Shown: one piece after another, positions 23,044 through 33,596 of the stretch
Numbering within the stretch: position 1 is the stretch's first letter
Layout: every line of letters begins with the position of its first letter
From: Sinohyriopsis cumingii
Lineage: Eukaryota; Mollusca; Bivalvia; Unionida; Unionidae
NCBI GenBank assembly: GCA_028554795.2
Contig: CM068829.1
Location: 129,968,016 to 130,032,015 of the forward strand
Direction of reading: 5' to 3'
DNA length: 64,000 nucleotides
The notes under the pieces: model-generated
The model's database searches: none
Seen by the model: the letters and a program-made list of their open reading frames with translations, nothing else
Told to the model about the DNA's origin: nothing
Translations under genes and position numbers: made by a program

Positions 23044-24726
23044 CCACTTAAATTGATATGCAGCAGATTTAAAATTCCAACACATCAGGACGCATGACTG
23101 GTCAAGAAAATTAAAAACAAAATTGCTTGAGAAATAATGGGCCCGAAAAACATAAACATGTAAACCAAGGTTTTGGGAGCCTCTGTAAAATTGTAAATAT
23201 CACTGTAGAGCAAGTACTGTTGAATAGTGGAGGATATTCTCATCTTGGCAAAGAACCCTCTCATTTCGTGACATTAACATTCAAAGTATGTATCAAAAGA
23301 CATTGATCGATATAATACCCGAGTCAGACATTAACTTGTTATCAAAAGTGAGCCTGCTAACCTTTGTATAGTGACCAAAACATTGTTTATTGTTGTATCA
23401 ACTTAATAAGTATGTTCTGAACGTAGCTTCAAACGAATGTATGGACTACTAATTACCAAGATACAGAGACTTTCTACATATAACTAATTGGGGTTCTATT
23501 AATATTTCGATAGATGAACAGATTTTTAAAGTTTTTGGTAAAATTATAGTAACAGCCTATTCCACTATACCCAGTATAATAATAACGGTTTGTTGGAGTG
23601 ATGCTTCCTTGGAAGCATGAAAGAACAATAATGTGAGAAAATGAACTTGGCAATTGAAACAATATATACATTCAGAGACATTAGAAACCGACTTATAAGT
23701 GCCGAGAGAAGTGAAAAACTTCAGAATTTTAATTAACTTTTTGTAATAAACTTCAAGATAGCTATATAGCCACAAATTATTTGTGGAATATAGCCAAACT
23801 ATCTGAAGTAGAAGAGAAGCTCAAAGCATCCTCCCTTGTTAAAAAATAATGTATATATTCACCCTAGTCTTGATAGAGTTAATTTATTTACTAAGAACAT
23901 CTCAATACCATTCTTCGTAAACCACACTTCCACTACTCTGCCGACTTGACCCCGTCTTAACGTTGCCCTTAAAAATTCAAATTTTGCAGAAGATGCACTT
24001 TCTGATCTCCACATTAGCAATGCAGTGTTTCGTCGCGGCATGCAACGATAGGCTATGCATGAAAGGTACTTGCATAATATCGCGGCATTTATCAGAAAGT
24101 TTCAACCATTCGCTTAAAGTTTCATATTTTTCAAACAACTTTACTCGTATTCACATGAACTGGACAAAACTCTTCCCTCAAATTACGGTCTTAATTCTCT
24201 TTTATGAAGCCGTACTGGTAAAATATATTTTTTTTATAAAAATGTGTCTTAAAATATTTGGATAACTTTCTTAAAGCCATCAGCCTAATTAGCCAAATGT
24301 AATCTAGATTCTTTCCAAACGGATGAGCTATTCTACAAGTGTGATATGAATAATACTTCACATCGATAAATGTTGAGGACCCAGTTCTAGCCGCAAAGGG
24401 GTTTGCATTGGCAACATGCATATTCTAGAGAATGTCCGCATACCTGTATGCTACTTTCATGCACTGTGACTTGAAATTTCTTTCAATGTGGTTATTATGG
24501 AAACTGTGCACTATCTACAGCAGACAGCTGATAAATTACTTCCTCCATGAGCTCGAACTAGTCCAAGTTACACAAACTTCAGCAGCTGTTGAACTTTGAC
24601 AGGATAGTTAATACCAACTTTTGAAAGTGCAATTAATTAATTATAAAATATATCAAAAGTATTATAAAAAAAAAGTGTTTGAAGTAGAGGAAGTGAAAAC
24701 ATTCAAGCGGAACTGGCGCTCTTTTG

Positions 24727-24881
24727 GGAGATGTTTATCTGAAGTAAGGCCAATCCGTATAGCCTCCAACGCAAAAAGTACCCATCCATATAGCCTCCAA
24801 CGCAAATAACACCCATCCATATAGCCTCCAACGCAAATAACACCCATCCATATAGCCTACAATGTAAATAAGACCCATCAG
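24727..24881. repeat. Minisatellite, 31-bp unit, about 4 copies
   Basis: The repeated unit is CATATAGCCTCCAACGCAAA followed by TAACACCCATC. The outer copies are diverged. The short frames that run through it on the minus strand are artefacts of the repeat. Confidence 0.9.
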
Positions 24882-25549
24882 ACTCCAAAATAAACGGATT
24901 TGTACCTAATATAGACAAGATCTGTTTTGAAAGATAAACAGTGGGTAAAACCTGGGAAATTATGTTTTCTTTACAAATCTACCATGTGCAATGTTCAAAA
25001 CTGTAAAGCGGAACATACAAGAACGCAGAGGTTTCGATTTACTGTGAGGATCGCCGTTATACAGCATACTTTGGAATATGGGGATATCATCTGTGATAAC
25101 TGCACCCAAAAGAAAATGATGATATACAAAAATACAAGGTGGGATATACAAAAATACAAGGTGGTACACTTATAATCGTTTGCGAAGCAACACAATCCAT
25201 TTATAACCAGAATTTTAGAGAGACAAGATGGTGAAGACTGTCAACATGACGCTACAAACACAGAATGATAACATTTTTCTAAGACACCATGGCTTGATTG
25301 ATGGATTTGCATGGTTTGGTTCCCCCAAGTCTCCAGTAGGTAAACAATAAACAGGTTCTCTTTTGCCAAAACAAATTTATTTCAAAATTTATTTTGACCA
25401 AAGTATGTTAATGAATAAAATGTTCTCCCTTTGTAAATTATAAACAGCCCTTCGTTCTACTCTTTAAATCACACTCAAATATGAATCTAGAACATATTTC
25501 TGTATATTACTCTAAAGATAAAATATTAGCGCAACTTTCACACGCATGA

Positions 25550-25554
25550 CTTTG
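25550..25554. repeat. Left target-site duplication CTTTG
   Basis: CTTTG directly precedes the left inverted repeat and is repeated directly after the right one (41794-41798). With one more base on each side the match breaks (ACTTTG versus CTTTGA), so the duplication reads as 5 bp. Confidence 0.8.
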
Positions 25555-25776
25555 AGCAGCAGAGGGGGCGAATAGCCTCTAATTGATTCTTTAAATATCC
25601 GTCAAAATAAGATTTCAACAACAATTGTCGCCGTCTCTGCTGCCTATTTGTCAGAAGACAGTAAGGAGCCTCTATTGGTTCACTCATTAAGCCTTCCCAC
25701 AAAATCGTTAAAAAAAAGTGCGGTGTAAAACAACTTCGTTTACCCTTATCGCTGGTATGTTTTTTTCCTCTTTGTC
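25555..25776 (+). repeat. Left terminal inverted repeat, 222 bp
   Basis: It starts AGCAGCAGAGGGGGCG and ends CCTCTTTGTC. Compared with the reverse complement of 41572-41793 I count about a dozen mismatches by eye and no indels. Inside it, CTCTGCTGC at 25635-25643 is complementary to the terminal GCAGCAGAG, so each end can fold into a hairpin. GCCTCTAATTGATTC and GCCTCTATTGGTTC are imperfect direct repeats that may be integrase-binding sites. Confidence 0.95.
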
Positions 25777-26437
25777 GATGTACGAAAAAAAAATATTTGC
25801 GCGTCTGCTGCCATAAAGTTCCGGCTATAAATTAAAAATTTAAATTATCAATGTTGGAGATAAAAAACTTAAAACGTTTATCAAATACACTTATACGATC
25901 TTTTAATTTAAGTTTGATTTTTATCGAGTATCTTTTATATCGGCTCAATCTCGCGAATTTGATTATATCTAACAATTATCATTTTACACTGTGTTGTAAG
26001 CATTTTAAGGATTTCCCACTCTGAGATTTCTATTTCTCGGCTGGTATCGCGTATACGCTTATCTATCAATTCTAATTAACAAATTTCATTTTCGAGTTTG
26101 TGAAAATCTTGCAAGTTCGCCACAACAAATCCTTCTCTCTCTCTCCAGACAAATGTTCGATCTCTTTCTCGCAGTAGACGCGTGTTCCTTCTGCGAGATT
26201 GTCACGCAACTTTTTTACGCGTTCGTACATGTTAGTTTTTCCGGGTCCATCAAACTGAGACAGTATTTACTGTGTAAGTTTTCAAGATGTGTTTTGATTG
26301 ATGCTATAATTTTGTCGTTCATATATGTATATGATTTTGTCTAAATGTTTGTTATGTTCAGACAAAAAATGATTACGCAAAAGAAAAAAACATTCGAGCG
26401 TCTGTTGTCATAAATTAAAAAATTGTTATACTAAATA
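25777..26437. promoter_or_regulatory. Left leader between inverted repeat and first gene
   Basis: No coding gene seen. A motif CGTCTGCTGCCATAAA near 25803 recurs as CGTCTGTTGTCATAAATTA near 26399, just before the first ATG. The TCTCTCTCTCTCC run at 26135 and the AT-rich DNA are compatible with a promoter, but I cannot define one. Confidence 0.3.
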
Positions 26438-27353
26438 ATGGTACATTCGGAATCTTACACAGCTAGACTAGCCAGAGAGCGAGAAGAAGCACTTAAGAAA
26501 TATATCCCTGTAAAGGAGGATTTAAACAAAAAAATGTACAATTACAACAAGAAGCTAAGGAAGGTTTTACAGAATCAACTGAACTATTGTTTAAGCCTGT
26601 TACCACATCATTATCGCGTACTGCTCAACAACAAAATGTTGCGACAAGACGGCTAGCAGCCGCAGCTGAACGATCCGCTGAAGCAGCTGCCAGGGCGGCC
26701 ACTGCTGTCAGGGGAGTTGCAACAAGGCCACCCGAAGAAGTTTTCGTCGTTGCGTCAGAAACGCTACCTGGAGCCGAAGCTCCACCGGAATACAAACCTG
26801 GTAAGGCAACAATCAAGGAGAGTGTGGCAAAAAATATTAAGATGAAAAATTACGATAACGCGGTTGATCTTGTAGGTGAATTAAATGATCATGAAAACTA
26901 CCTGGAGCCGGGTTCGCCATTGTTAAAGTATGACCAATGGGAACGGTTGGTGTTTACTACACATAAAGGTATTAGTCGGGTTATGTCAGAACACGAAGAT
27001 GATTTTAAACAATTTAAGAAAGATGTTGAAGCAAGAAGAGTTGCAAGCCCTGTTGTGACTGCAGATCTGTCAACACCATTAAAAACACCCCCGATAATAA
27101 CACAGCCGACTAGCATAAAAAAAAAACATCCGGCAAAGGTTTGGGAAGTGGTTTTATTCCCTGCCCTAATAATATTTTCAATGACTTTTCGTGGTTAGAA
27201 GTTCTCATAGGAGGAAAACGAGCTGGGAATAACTCACCAGAAATAATTAATGAAGCCGCTGGTATTTGTCGGCGCTTATTTCAAGGTGGTGTCATGGATG
27301 CTAGTATTTACCAAGAACTCATTGATGAACTCGTTGACGATTACAGCGATTAA
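26438..27353 (+). pseudogene. Minor virion protein of the element, two frameshifts
   Basis: Three consecutive frames make up one gene. The N-terminal part (26438-about 26530) is charged and helical with ARLAREREEALKKY. The middle part (to about 27120) has an Ala-rich coiled stretch (LAAAAERSAEAAARAATAV) and then a conserved-looking block from about 26930 (WERLVFTTHKGISRVM). The C-terminal part (to 27353) contains GSGF, then LEVLIGGKRAGNNSPEI and ends in acidic residues. Frames change at the A7 run 26528-26534 and the A10 run 27117-27126. Proteins with a similar C-terminal block occur in other invertebrate virus-like elements, from general knowledge. The role is inferred only from its place at the head of the virion gene block. 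Confidence 0.6.
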
Positions 27354-27373
27354 ACAATAGTAAATAACATAAC

Positions 27374-27832
27374 ATGGTCATATACAACAGACATTATACA
27401 CCTGTGCAGGTCAGAGCAGTAAACTCACGATTACCAGTTTATAGAGCAACTTACGGAGACGGACTTGGCGATGTGGTTCAGGGTTTATTTGCGGGGTTAG
27501 CACCACAAATTGGCCCTCTTGCAAAACAATTATCAATGAAAGCCATTAATGTTGTTGGTGAAAAAGCTCCTGGTGCAATTGTTAGTGCTGCTGGTAAGGC
27601 ACTCTCGGCAATCAAAGAAAGACTAGCGCGACTAATGCGTAAACCTCAAAGAGGTTCACCACCACCGGTGAAATTACCAAGCACCGAAATTATGCCCGCG
27701 GATGTTAGTAAGGTGATAAATCAGGCTGCAAATCAAAAACTAGCAGCGTTAATAAATCAGGAATCTGACACACAAAGAAATATCACAGCAAATTTGATAG
27801 CAGGAAGTGGACTTCGTGTGCGACAAAGATAA
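27374..27832 (+). CDS. Small hydrophobic/basic virion-type protein, 152 aa
   Basis: The frame is intact. The N-terminal third has GDGLGDVVQGLFAGLAPQIGPL, a Gly-rich amphipathic or membrane-active segment, followed by a helical stretch and a basic patch (ERLARLMRKPQRG). The C-terminus has a Gln/Asn-rich part and ends RVRQR. Glycine-rich 'GLG..F.GL...' proteins sit between virion genes in many Polinton-type elements and have been likened to adenovirus core or membrane-lytic minor proteins. That comparison is by position and composition only. It starts 20 bp after the previous gene and is followed by the capsid gene. Confidence 0.5.
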   Translation: MVIYNRHYTPVQVRAVNSRLPVYRATYGDGLGDVVQGLFAGLAPQIGPLAKQLSMKAINVVGEKAPGAIVSAAGKALSAIKERLARLMRKPQRGSPPPVKLPSTEIMPADVSKVINQAANQKLAALINQESDTQRNITANLIAGSGLRVRQR

Positions 27833-27864
27833 TCACTATTTGGAAACATACGCAATATTATAAA

Positions 27865-29281
27865 ATGTTCAAACACATATCCGACCCAGCATTTAATATA
27901 GATGAGCCGGTTCAAAAAGATAACTCAGTGCGTGATTATCAATTTTATTCCTATGACGCACGAGAGCCAAATCAACGAGGGGGGTGTATCGAACTTCAAG
28001 TTCATGATACAAGTATATATTTCTTGCCAGCTGAGACGTTTATTGAAGTAGAAGGTGAACTTGTAAAGGCGGATAATACTGCATACGATCCCAATACACG
28101 AGTTGGTTTTGTCAATAATGGAATTATGGCACTGTTTAGTAGCACCATATATATGATTGATGGAAAAAATATCGAATCGATTCAAAACGATGTCGATGTT
28201 GCCACAACAATAATTGGTCTAGCGAGATATTCTGACGACTTTACAAGATCATCTGGTCCGTCAGTGATGTTTGCCAAAGATATTACCAACAACGCCGATC
28301 ATATTCAATATATTATAGGAACACACACAAAAAAAAAACCTCTAACGCTGCTAATGACGCAGATATGGGGCCGGTAGTTATGAGTGCTAACGCGACTTAC
28401 AACTTGGGATTTGCAACACGCCAATCAATGTTGTCAGGAACACGAAGAAGTTTTTCGTGCGCGATTCCACTCTCTCACATCTTCGGATTTTGCAGAGATG
28501 TTAGAAAGGTCATCTTTGGAGCTAAACACACAGTTGTGCTCGTAAGAAAAGGTGATGATAAAGATGCGATCTGGCGAGGAGCTGGTGTCGATGCTGGTAT
28601 GGTAAATATAACAAAACTTTCATTGTGGATGCCGGTATTAACTCCATCGGTCACAGAAGAACCGCGATTACTCTCTTTTATGAATCAAGGCGGTAAATCA
28701 CTGTTATCATGGCTTACAGTAACCACAGACGCCATCCAAAGTTCCGTCAGAGATATATTTACTTGGCATATAGCATCACAAGAAGGGGTTTCTGCGCCAC
28801 GACATATTTCTATTGCGCTGCAGGATAATCATCGACTGAATAATCAGGAACATTCGCATATGATATTTGACAAACTCGACGTTACCGAGGTTTCGTTGAG
28901 GATAAACGGGCAACAAGAACCGTCTGAGGATATATCGTTCAGTTTTACAAATAATCATGTGGCGCGTGCCTATAATCGCTGGCCTACGTTTCTGTCGCGT
29001 AATATAAATATAGATACTGGAACGCTAATATCACAGTTTGATTTTACAATTTTGTACCCGATTTATTACTTTCGCTGGAGCATCTTGATTTATCCAAACA
29101 ATCTGTCGTTGATATACACTTCCGAGCTCGCGTAGGTGCATTACCTAAAATTGCAGATGGTCCGCCAATTGTTTATGGCCCCTATAGAGCAATCGCGGTC
29201 ATTCTCAGTTACAAAGCAATGTTACTCGAAGGCACTAGTGGTCGAATGAGAGTCATTGACGCACCAGTAGAAAACATGTAA
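27865..29281 (+). pseudogene. Major capsid protein (double jelly-roll type), two frameshifts
   Basis: The protein is read in three frames. The first (27865-about 28330) has VRDYQFYSYDAREPN, then FIEVEGELVKAD, FVNNGIMALFSSTIYMIDGK and TTIIGLARYSDDF. The second (about 28340-29075) has RRSFSCAIPLSHIFGFCRDV, VIFGAKHTVVLVRKGDD, ITKLSLWMPVL and NNQEHSHMIFD. The third (to 29281) has SKQSVVDIHFRARVG and ends in PVENM. This order is the pattern I know from virus-like capsid proteins in invertebrate genomes. Shifts occur at the A10 run 28329-28338 and around 29070-29085. A complete protein would be about 470 residues, somewhat shorter than typical Polinton capsids. Confidence 0.75.
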
Positions 29282-29328
29282 ATGTTTTCAAAAGCATGTA
29301 ACAATTAGATCAGTCTCATACTAAATAA

Positions 29329-30242
29329 ATGTCATACAGTCACGTTAATGTCACTCTGACTCCTGGTCAGGCGAAAAAATTACAATCGAAAAACGCGAGC
29401 GCATGTGGGGCAACGATAACACTAAAAAATGATCAAATTACTGGCGATCCAAACAAATTATTGCTGACTAAAACACAACTTAATCATTTCATTAAAGCAA
29501 AACAAGCAAAAACTGGGGTTCAACTTAGTTTTGCTCCAAAAGCCGTCAAAGACATGATTAAAACCGGTGGTATATTTCCCCTTCTCGCAGCAATACCAGC
29601 ACTGATAGCTGCCGCCGCTCCCGCAGTCCCTAAAGCATCCGCGTTAGGAGCTGTTGGAACCGCTGCTGGAATGGCATTAAAGAAAGCCACAGGGAAAGGA
29701 TGCAAAAAAAAAGGGACGCGGGTTAAGACTTCCAGGAACTCCGCCTTCATGGTACCCAAGACGGTTCTGAAACAAAACACAAGTGTTTTCACCCCGATGT
29801 CAAATATTGATTTACTCGATGCTGCCAAAAATATAACAAATTGCAGAGGCGTCTTTATGAGAGATCAGTTACCACAACAACCGAATAATCCAGAAACCGG
29901 AATTATTAATCTTGATAATAGCGATGGTCCAGGAACTCACTGGGTTGCTTACGCGATTGATCCACGTGGAATTATTTTTTGGATTCGTATGGGTTAGCAC
30001 CGCCAGTTGAATTTCTAAAATATGTACACAGAGTGCAAAGCAATCCAGTGCAAATTATTTTCAATTCCATTCCAGTTTGGTACTCAACGCTACCAACACA
30101 AACACTAACCGATCCGCCAATATATGGCCGTGAAGTATTAAATGTTCTTACCGTGATATCAAAATCAACCAAACCACCCCACAAAGTCGTGCACGAGTAT
30201 ACCGCGGGTCGATTTAAACAATCGTTAAAGAATAATGGTTGA
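29329..30242 (+). pseudogene. Capsid-associated N-terminal region plus adenain-like cysteine protease, frameshifted
   Basis: Residues 1-130 have LTKTQLNHFIKAKQAKTGV, a hydrophobic Ala-rich stretch (LLAAIPALIAAAAPAV) and a basic GKGCKKKGTR patch, as in small virion proteins. From about residue 150, MSNIDLLDAAKNI, RGVFMRDQLP and then GTHWVAYAID form the usual N-terminal part of an adenain-type (C5) protease, with the catalytic His in G-T-H-W. At the T6 run 29975-29980 the frame shifts and continues as DSYGLAPPVEFLKYV, then ends at 30242. Where a Cys-Gly nucleophile is expected there is YG (Tyr codon 30123-30125). The stop overlaps the start of the next gene by 8 bp. Confidence 0.65.
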
Positions 30243-31225
30243 TAGTTACGGAAGCTCTCTCGTCGAAACAATAACAAAACGCGGTGATGTAGATTTATCA
30301 AAATATGCGACCAAGGATGAAATCGACAATCTTTTATCGTTATCCGGGATAGACCCAGATGAGGTTGTTATTTTTCAGGACCGACACGGAAAACTAAAAG
30401 CCAGCTATATGAAATGAAATAATTCGTAGGGTTATTGGAGCTACTCCGGGTAACATCCCTGTGTTCACTGACAGCGGAAAAATCAAAGATTCGCTGATAT
30501 CAATTGCGGTGTTAAGAGATGATACGCAGAAAGCTGCAGGGGAACGCGTAAAAAAGACCGGTGATACAATGACAGGTGAATTCAGCATGAACGGAAACAA
30601 AATAGTGGTTTTAAGAGATCCAACATCCCCGGAAGATGCCGCGACAAAAAAGTATGTTGACACCGTTGACGGTAAATTATCCACGTTGCGGGCCGAGTAT
30701 GATGTTCACGTAAACGCGTTTTCAAGACTTCGCAGAAACTTTCAAAAAGCCGATGAGACCATAGATAATTTCTTTGGTACTTCGCTCACCGTCTATATGA
30801 AACTTTCTGATATCAAGACCAACATTGACACGATCAAACAAACACAGCAGGATATCGTAAGTGGGATTCCTGATATCGTTAACAAAACCAGTTTGATTAA
30901 AATACCATCTGGAGTTACTCCCGGGCATATTACCAACATAGTATACACGGTATCATCTGGATTCGCAACATGGTCTAAACAAAACAACACCATCAAATAT
31001 ACCGCAACAGTCACTGGTGTGTACAGGTTGTCTGTGTTCAGTGCTGCGCGATTTGAGATATTTACAACGTATCCCTGGCGACATTCCACCGACAAGTATT
31101 CCGGGGTTGTAACTATCATATTAAACAAGGGAACCGAAGAAACATTTATACTGGAAGCAGCTGATAAGAAATTAACCACAACATCCTACTGGTGGTGTTT
31201 GGAATTTGTAGCTGAAACGCCTTAA
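30235..31225 (+). pseudogene. Fibre-like attachment protein with phage-tail GDTMTG motif, one frameshift
   Basis: The start ATG (30235) overlaps the end of the protease gene. The N-terminal part (60 aa) has DLSKYATKDEIDNLL, a helical, trimer-like stretch. The second part has GDTMTGEFSMNGNKI and then DPTSPEDAATKKYVD. This 'GDTMTG...NKI...DP..P.DA..K.YVD' block is well known from bacteriophage tail fibres and collar proteins. A coiled stretch and a beta-rich C-terminus (TVSSGFATWSKQNNTIKYTATVTG...) follow, typical of a knob. The frame changes around 30405-30425. The role in host attachment is inferred. Confidence 0.65.
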
Positions 31226-31249
31226 TTGGTTACTGCGTAAAATAATAAA

Positions 31250-31725
31250 ATGGTGTCAGAGTCAACTGCGCAGCAATTTAGGTACGATTAAGTACGCGAA
31301 TGGCAGTCAGAGTTAAAAAATACCATTGACAAATGCACAATAAAAGTAAAAAAATATAAGCGGCGTGTAATTATCCTAGACACAATAGTATATTCAGTAT
31401 CCGCGATAGTTGCATCTACTGGAGTAGTATTATCCGCGTTAACTCCAGTGACAACTGCAATCGCAATCACAGTTACAGTTTCAACATCGACGACAATTGC
31501 AGGCGTTGCTAACATCATCGCGAAAAAATATCTTCATGCGCGAGCACAAAATTGCGCGAATATAATAGGTTAAACAATGCGGCCACGAGCGCCTACTCGA
31601 AATTATCGTCGCTGATATCATCAAGTCTCGACGATACAGCAATATCAGATTCCGATTTCGCGCAAATGGTAAGGATATACGAAGACTACACCAGTCATTT
31701 GAAAAGACAAAAGATAAATAATGAC
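31250..31725 (+). pseudogene. Membrane protein of the element, stop at codon 14 and a frameshift
   Basis: From ATG 31250 the frame has an in-frame TAA at 31289-31291. It then runs with a basic helix (KKYKRRVIILD), a long Ser/Thr/Ala/Val hydrophobic region (TVYSV... through TTAIAITVTVSTSTTIAG), and a basic end. The frame shifts near 31545 (CAAAATTG) to a helical region with AATSAYSKLSSLIS and SDSDFAQMVRIYEDY. Similar two-part proteins occur in cnidarian and other invertebrate virus-like elements, from general memory. No function is known to me. It probably sits in a membrane or is a minor virion component. The end is near the next ATG at 31721. Confidence 0.5.
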
Positions 31726-33001
31726 GGAATTACTTCATCAGATCAAAATCGTTTGCTGGTTTGCCAGCGAATAATTCGTTTGTGTTTGCAAATAAAGATA
31801 AACAAGATGGCACCCCCGACTGGAACGTCATTGGTTACCAACCGGGTCTTATCAAATCGAACAAATCAATGGGGAATTACAACGTCAAATAAAAAATATC
31901 ACAGGAATAGAATCCAAAATAACAATAACTGTTCATGTATCAACGCTGTCTTCTGCAATTGAGATAAACTCTCCAGACTACGCCGTGGATATATATAATA
32001 GTTCGATCAGAACAGTGTTAGGATGGCCTAAAACTCCACCCGAAGCACCACCGCATCCATCTGAACCGAAAAAGTCTGACTATGTCACGGACAATAAATC
32101 ATACCACGAAATTGACCCGTCGTATAAACAGCGTCTACACGATATAAAAAATGCAATGGGGAATAGTAGTATTGGTTTCTAAGACAAGGACAATATTCGC
32201 TGGTTTTTTAATCTCAGCTGGACATCCATCGGTGGCAGAAACATCGGACATCTCAGCATTGACCTAAGTGATATTATTAACATTTTTAAAATCATTAATC
32301 AAGAACATAAAACACAACTAGAGCGACTACGGCAGAGCTTCCAAGAACATACTTTTGATACATCGCTACGCAGCGAAATCATCAGACACGTAGAAATATT
32401 AAATCAGCTTGTATCAGACATGGAATATCTTAACCAGCGAGCAATTCAGGCAATAATTAATCCAAGAAATGACGCCGACAACAAACGGAAATTTTTAGCT
32501 GCATACTCGCTAACAGACGATGAATTGCCGAATTTCAAACTTCCCGGGTACAACGCAGCCGAGTTAAGAAAATTCGTTACTGACCTCATCAATGAGTTCT
32601 TTGATGACGATGACATACTCGCAGCGTGGAAAAAAACACTACCGGATCCAACTATCCTCCGATACAACAATAGCCCAACCGGAGAAGGTCGACATGTGTC
32701 CCCGGAAATCGTAAATATAACCGAAATAGTCGCGGTCAATCTTGTGTGTGATGTAATCGATGGCAGTTACAGCACGGACACGACAGTATCAAATCAAGCC
32801 CAGCAAGGATTTGTTCTTTCTTCATTCACCCCGAAAGAACCACCTGGATTTCTGATTGTGCAAGAGCCGATCAATCCAGTCTATCTACGATATCATAATC
32901 CGTGGCTGACCAGAATAAATTTCAAACTAACAGACCAGTCTGGTCACCTTCTTGATTTGCGAAATGAAACACTCCATATTAATTTACTTGTGAAATCCTA
33001 A
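31721..33001 (+). pseudogene. Penton-like minor capsid protein, several breaks
   Basis: A start at 31721 lies in a damaged N-terminal region (31721-31880) where frame changes are needed at least twice. From about 31880 one frame runs to 32182 (TAA), then continues in the same frame to 33001. The 5' part has a Pro-rich linker (WPKTPPEAPPHP). The middle is helical (IINIFKII... LERLRQSF). The C-terminal ~100 residues have ITEIVAVNLVCDVIDGSY, FLIVQEPINPVYL and INFKLTDQSGHLLDLRNETL. This is a jelly-roll-like block ending in alternating hydrophobics, as at the C-terminus of penton-like proteins in Polinton-type elements. The in-frame stop at 32180-32182 is either a lesion or a gene boundary. Confidence 0.6.
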
Positions 33002-33005
33002 AAAT

Positions 33006-33136
33006 CGAAGATTTTCAGGATTTTCAGTCTTAAAGACTTTCAATCGTAGAAGTCTTCGACTTCCAAATCTTACGATTTTCAAGGATTTTCAGTCTTAACG
33101 ACTTTCAGTCTTAGAGATTTTCCACTTCCAAATCAG
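33006..33136. repeat. Two ~65-bp direct repeats after the penton gene
   Basis: GATTTTCAGGATTTTCAGTC at about 33010 and GATTTTCAAGGATTTTCAGTC at about 33073 start two similar units that both continue with a GACTTTCA...CACTTCCAAATC-type sequence. They start within 10 bp of the penton stop. Confidence 0.7.
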
Positions 33137-33195
33137 AAAGTAAAAAACTACATCCACACACAAGGAATGACAATTAATCAAGTGAGTATTATATA

Positions 33196-33352
33196 ATGTA
33201 CCAACATGTGAGGGTTTTCATACACGACAAGCAAGTACTTGAAAACTACATCAAAAAGATAGTTTATAGTCGGCCCAGTTGACTTGGTTATTGATGTGTA
33301 CGGCAACGAAGACTTCCTATTGACACAATCACAGCTGGATAAACTACAGTGA
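33196..33352 (+). pseudogene. Small hypothetical ORF of the element, frameshifted
   Basis: From ATG 33196 the frame reads a short helical peptide (VFIHDKQVLENYIKK) and meets a stop near 33281. A neighbouring frame continues as DLVIDVYGNEDFLLTQSQLD to a TGA at 33350. The two halves look like one ~50-residue protein with a shift near 33260-33275. I do not recognise it. Confidence 0.3.
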
Positions 33353-33459
33353 GAACATATTTGTATGGTCAAGTGTAATAAAGATCAAATTCTAAATTAC
33401 GCGCATTCTTGCATTAAATCCGATCGACTAAAGGAAATATTATCAGATTGACAAAGTCA

Positions 33460-33560
33460 CCTCGACGAAATCAAGGAAGTAAAAAAAAATATTTTTTTTT
33501 TACCGTCACTGACATTCTACTTCCTTGATGAAATCATTTCCAAGTCCTTGATTTCATTTC
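33460..33560. terminator. Palindromic A/T region between converging genes
   Basis: GAAATCAAGGAAGTA (from 33466) pairs with TACTTCCTTGATGAAAT (from 33518), and AAAAAAAAATATTTTTTTTT lies in between. CTTCCTTGACTTC occurs again at about 33571-33583. The block sits exactly where the rightward virion genes meet the leftward block, so transcription ending is plausible. Confidence 0.35.
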
Positions 33561-33596
33561 TAGGTATTTACTTCCTTGACTTCACTGGTAACTTCG

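Larger units (their letters stand above)
21440..25549. other. Intergenic DNA left of the virus-like element
   Basis: It holds two minisatellites (21992-22233, 24727-24881), a (CA)n tract, a (TA)n tract at 22990-23039 and a 21-bp duplication (ATACAAAAATACAAGGTGGG) near 25122-25165. No gene recognised. Confidence 0.5.

Noticed and set aside
26153..26344. 63-codon plus-strand frame in the element leader
   Set aside because: No homology that I can recognise. It lies in the likely promoter region and begins in a CT-rich tract.
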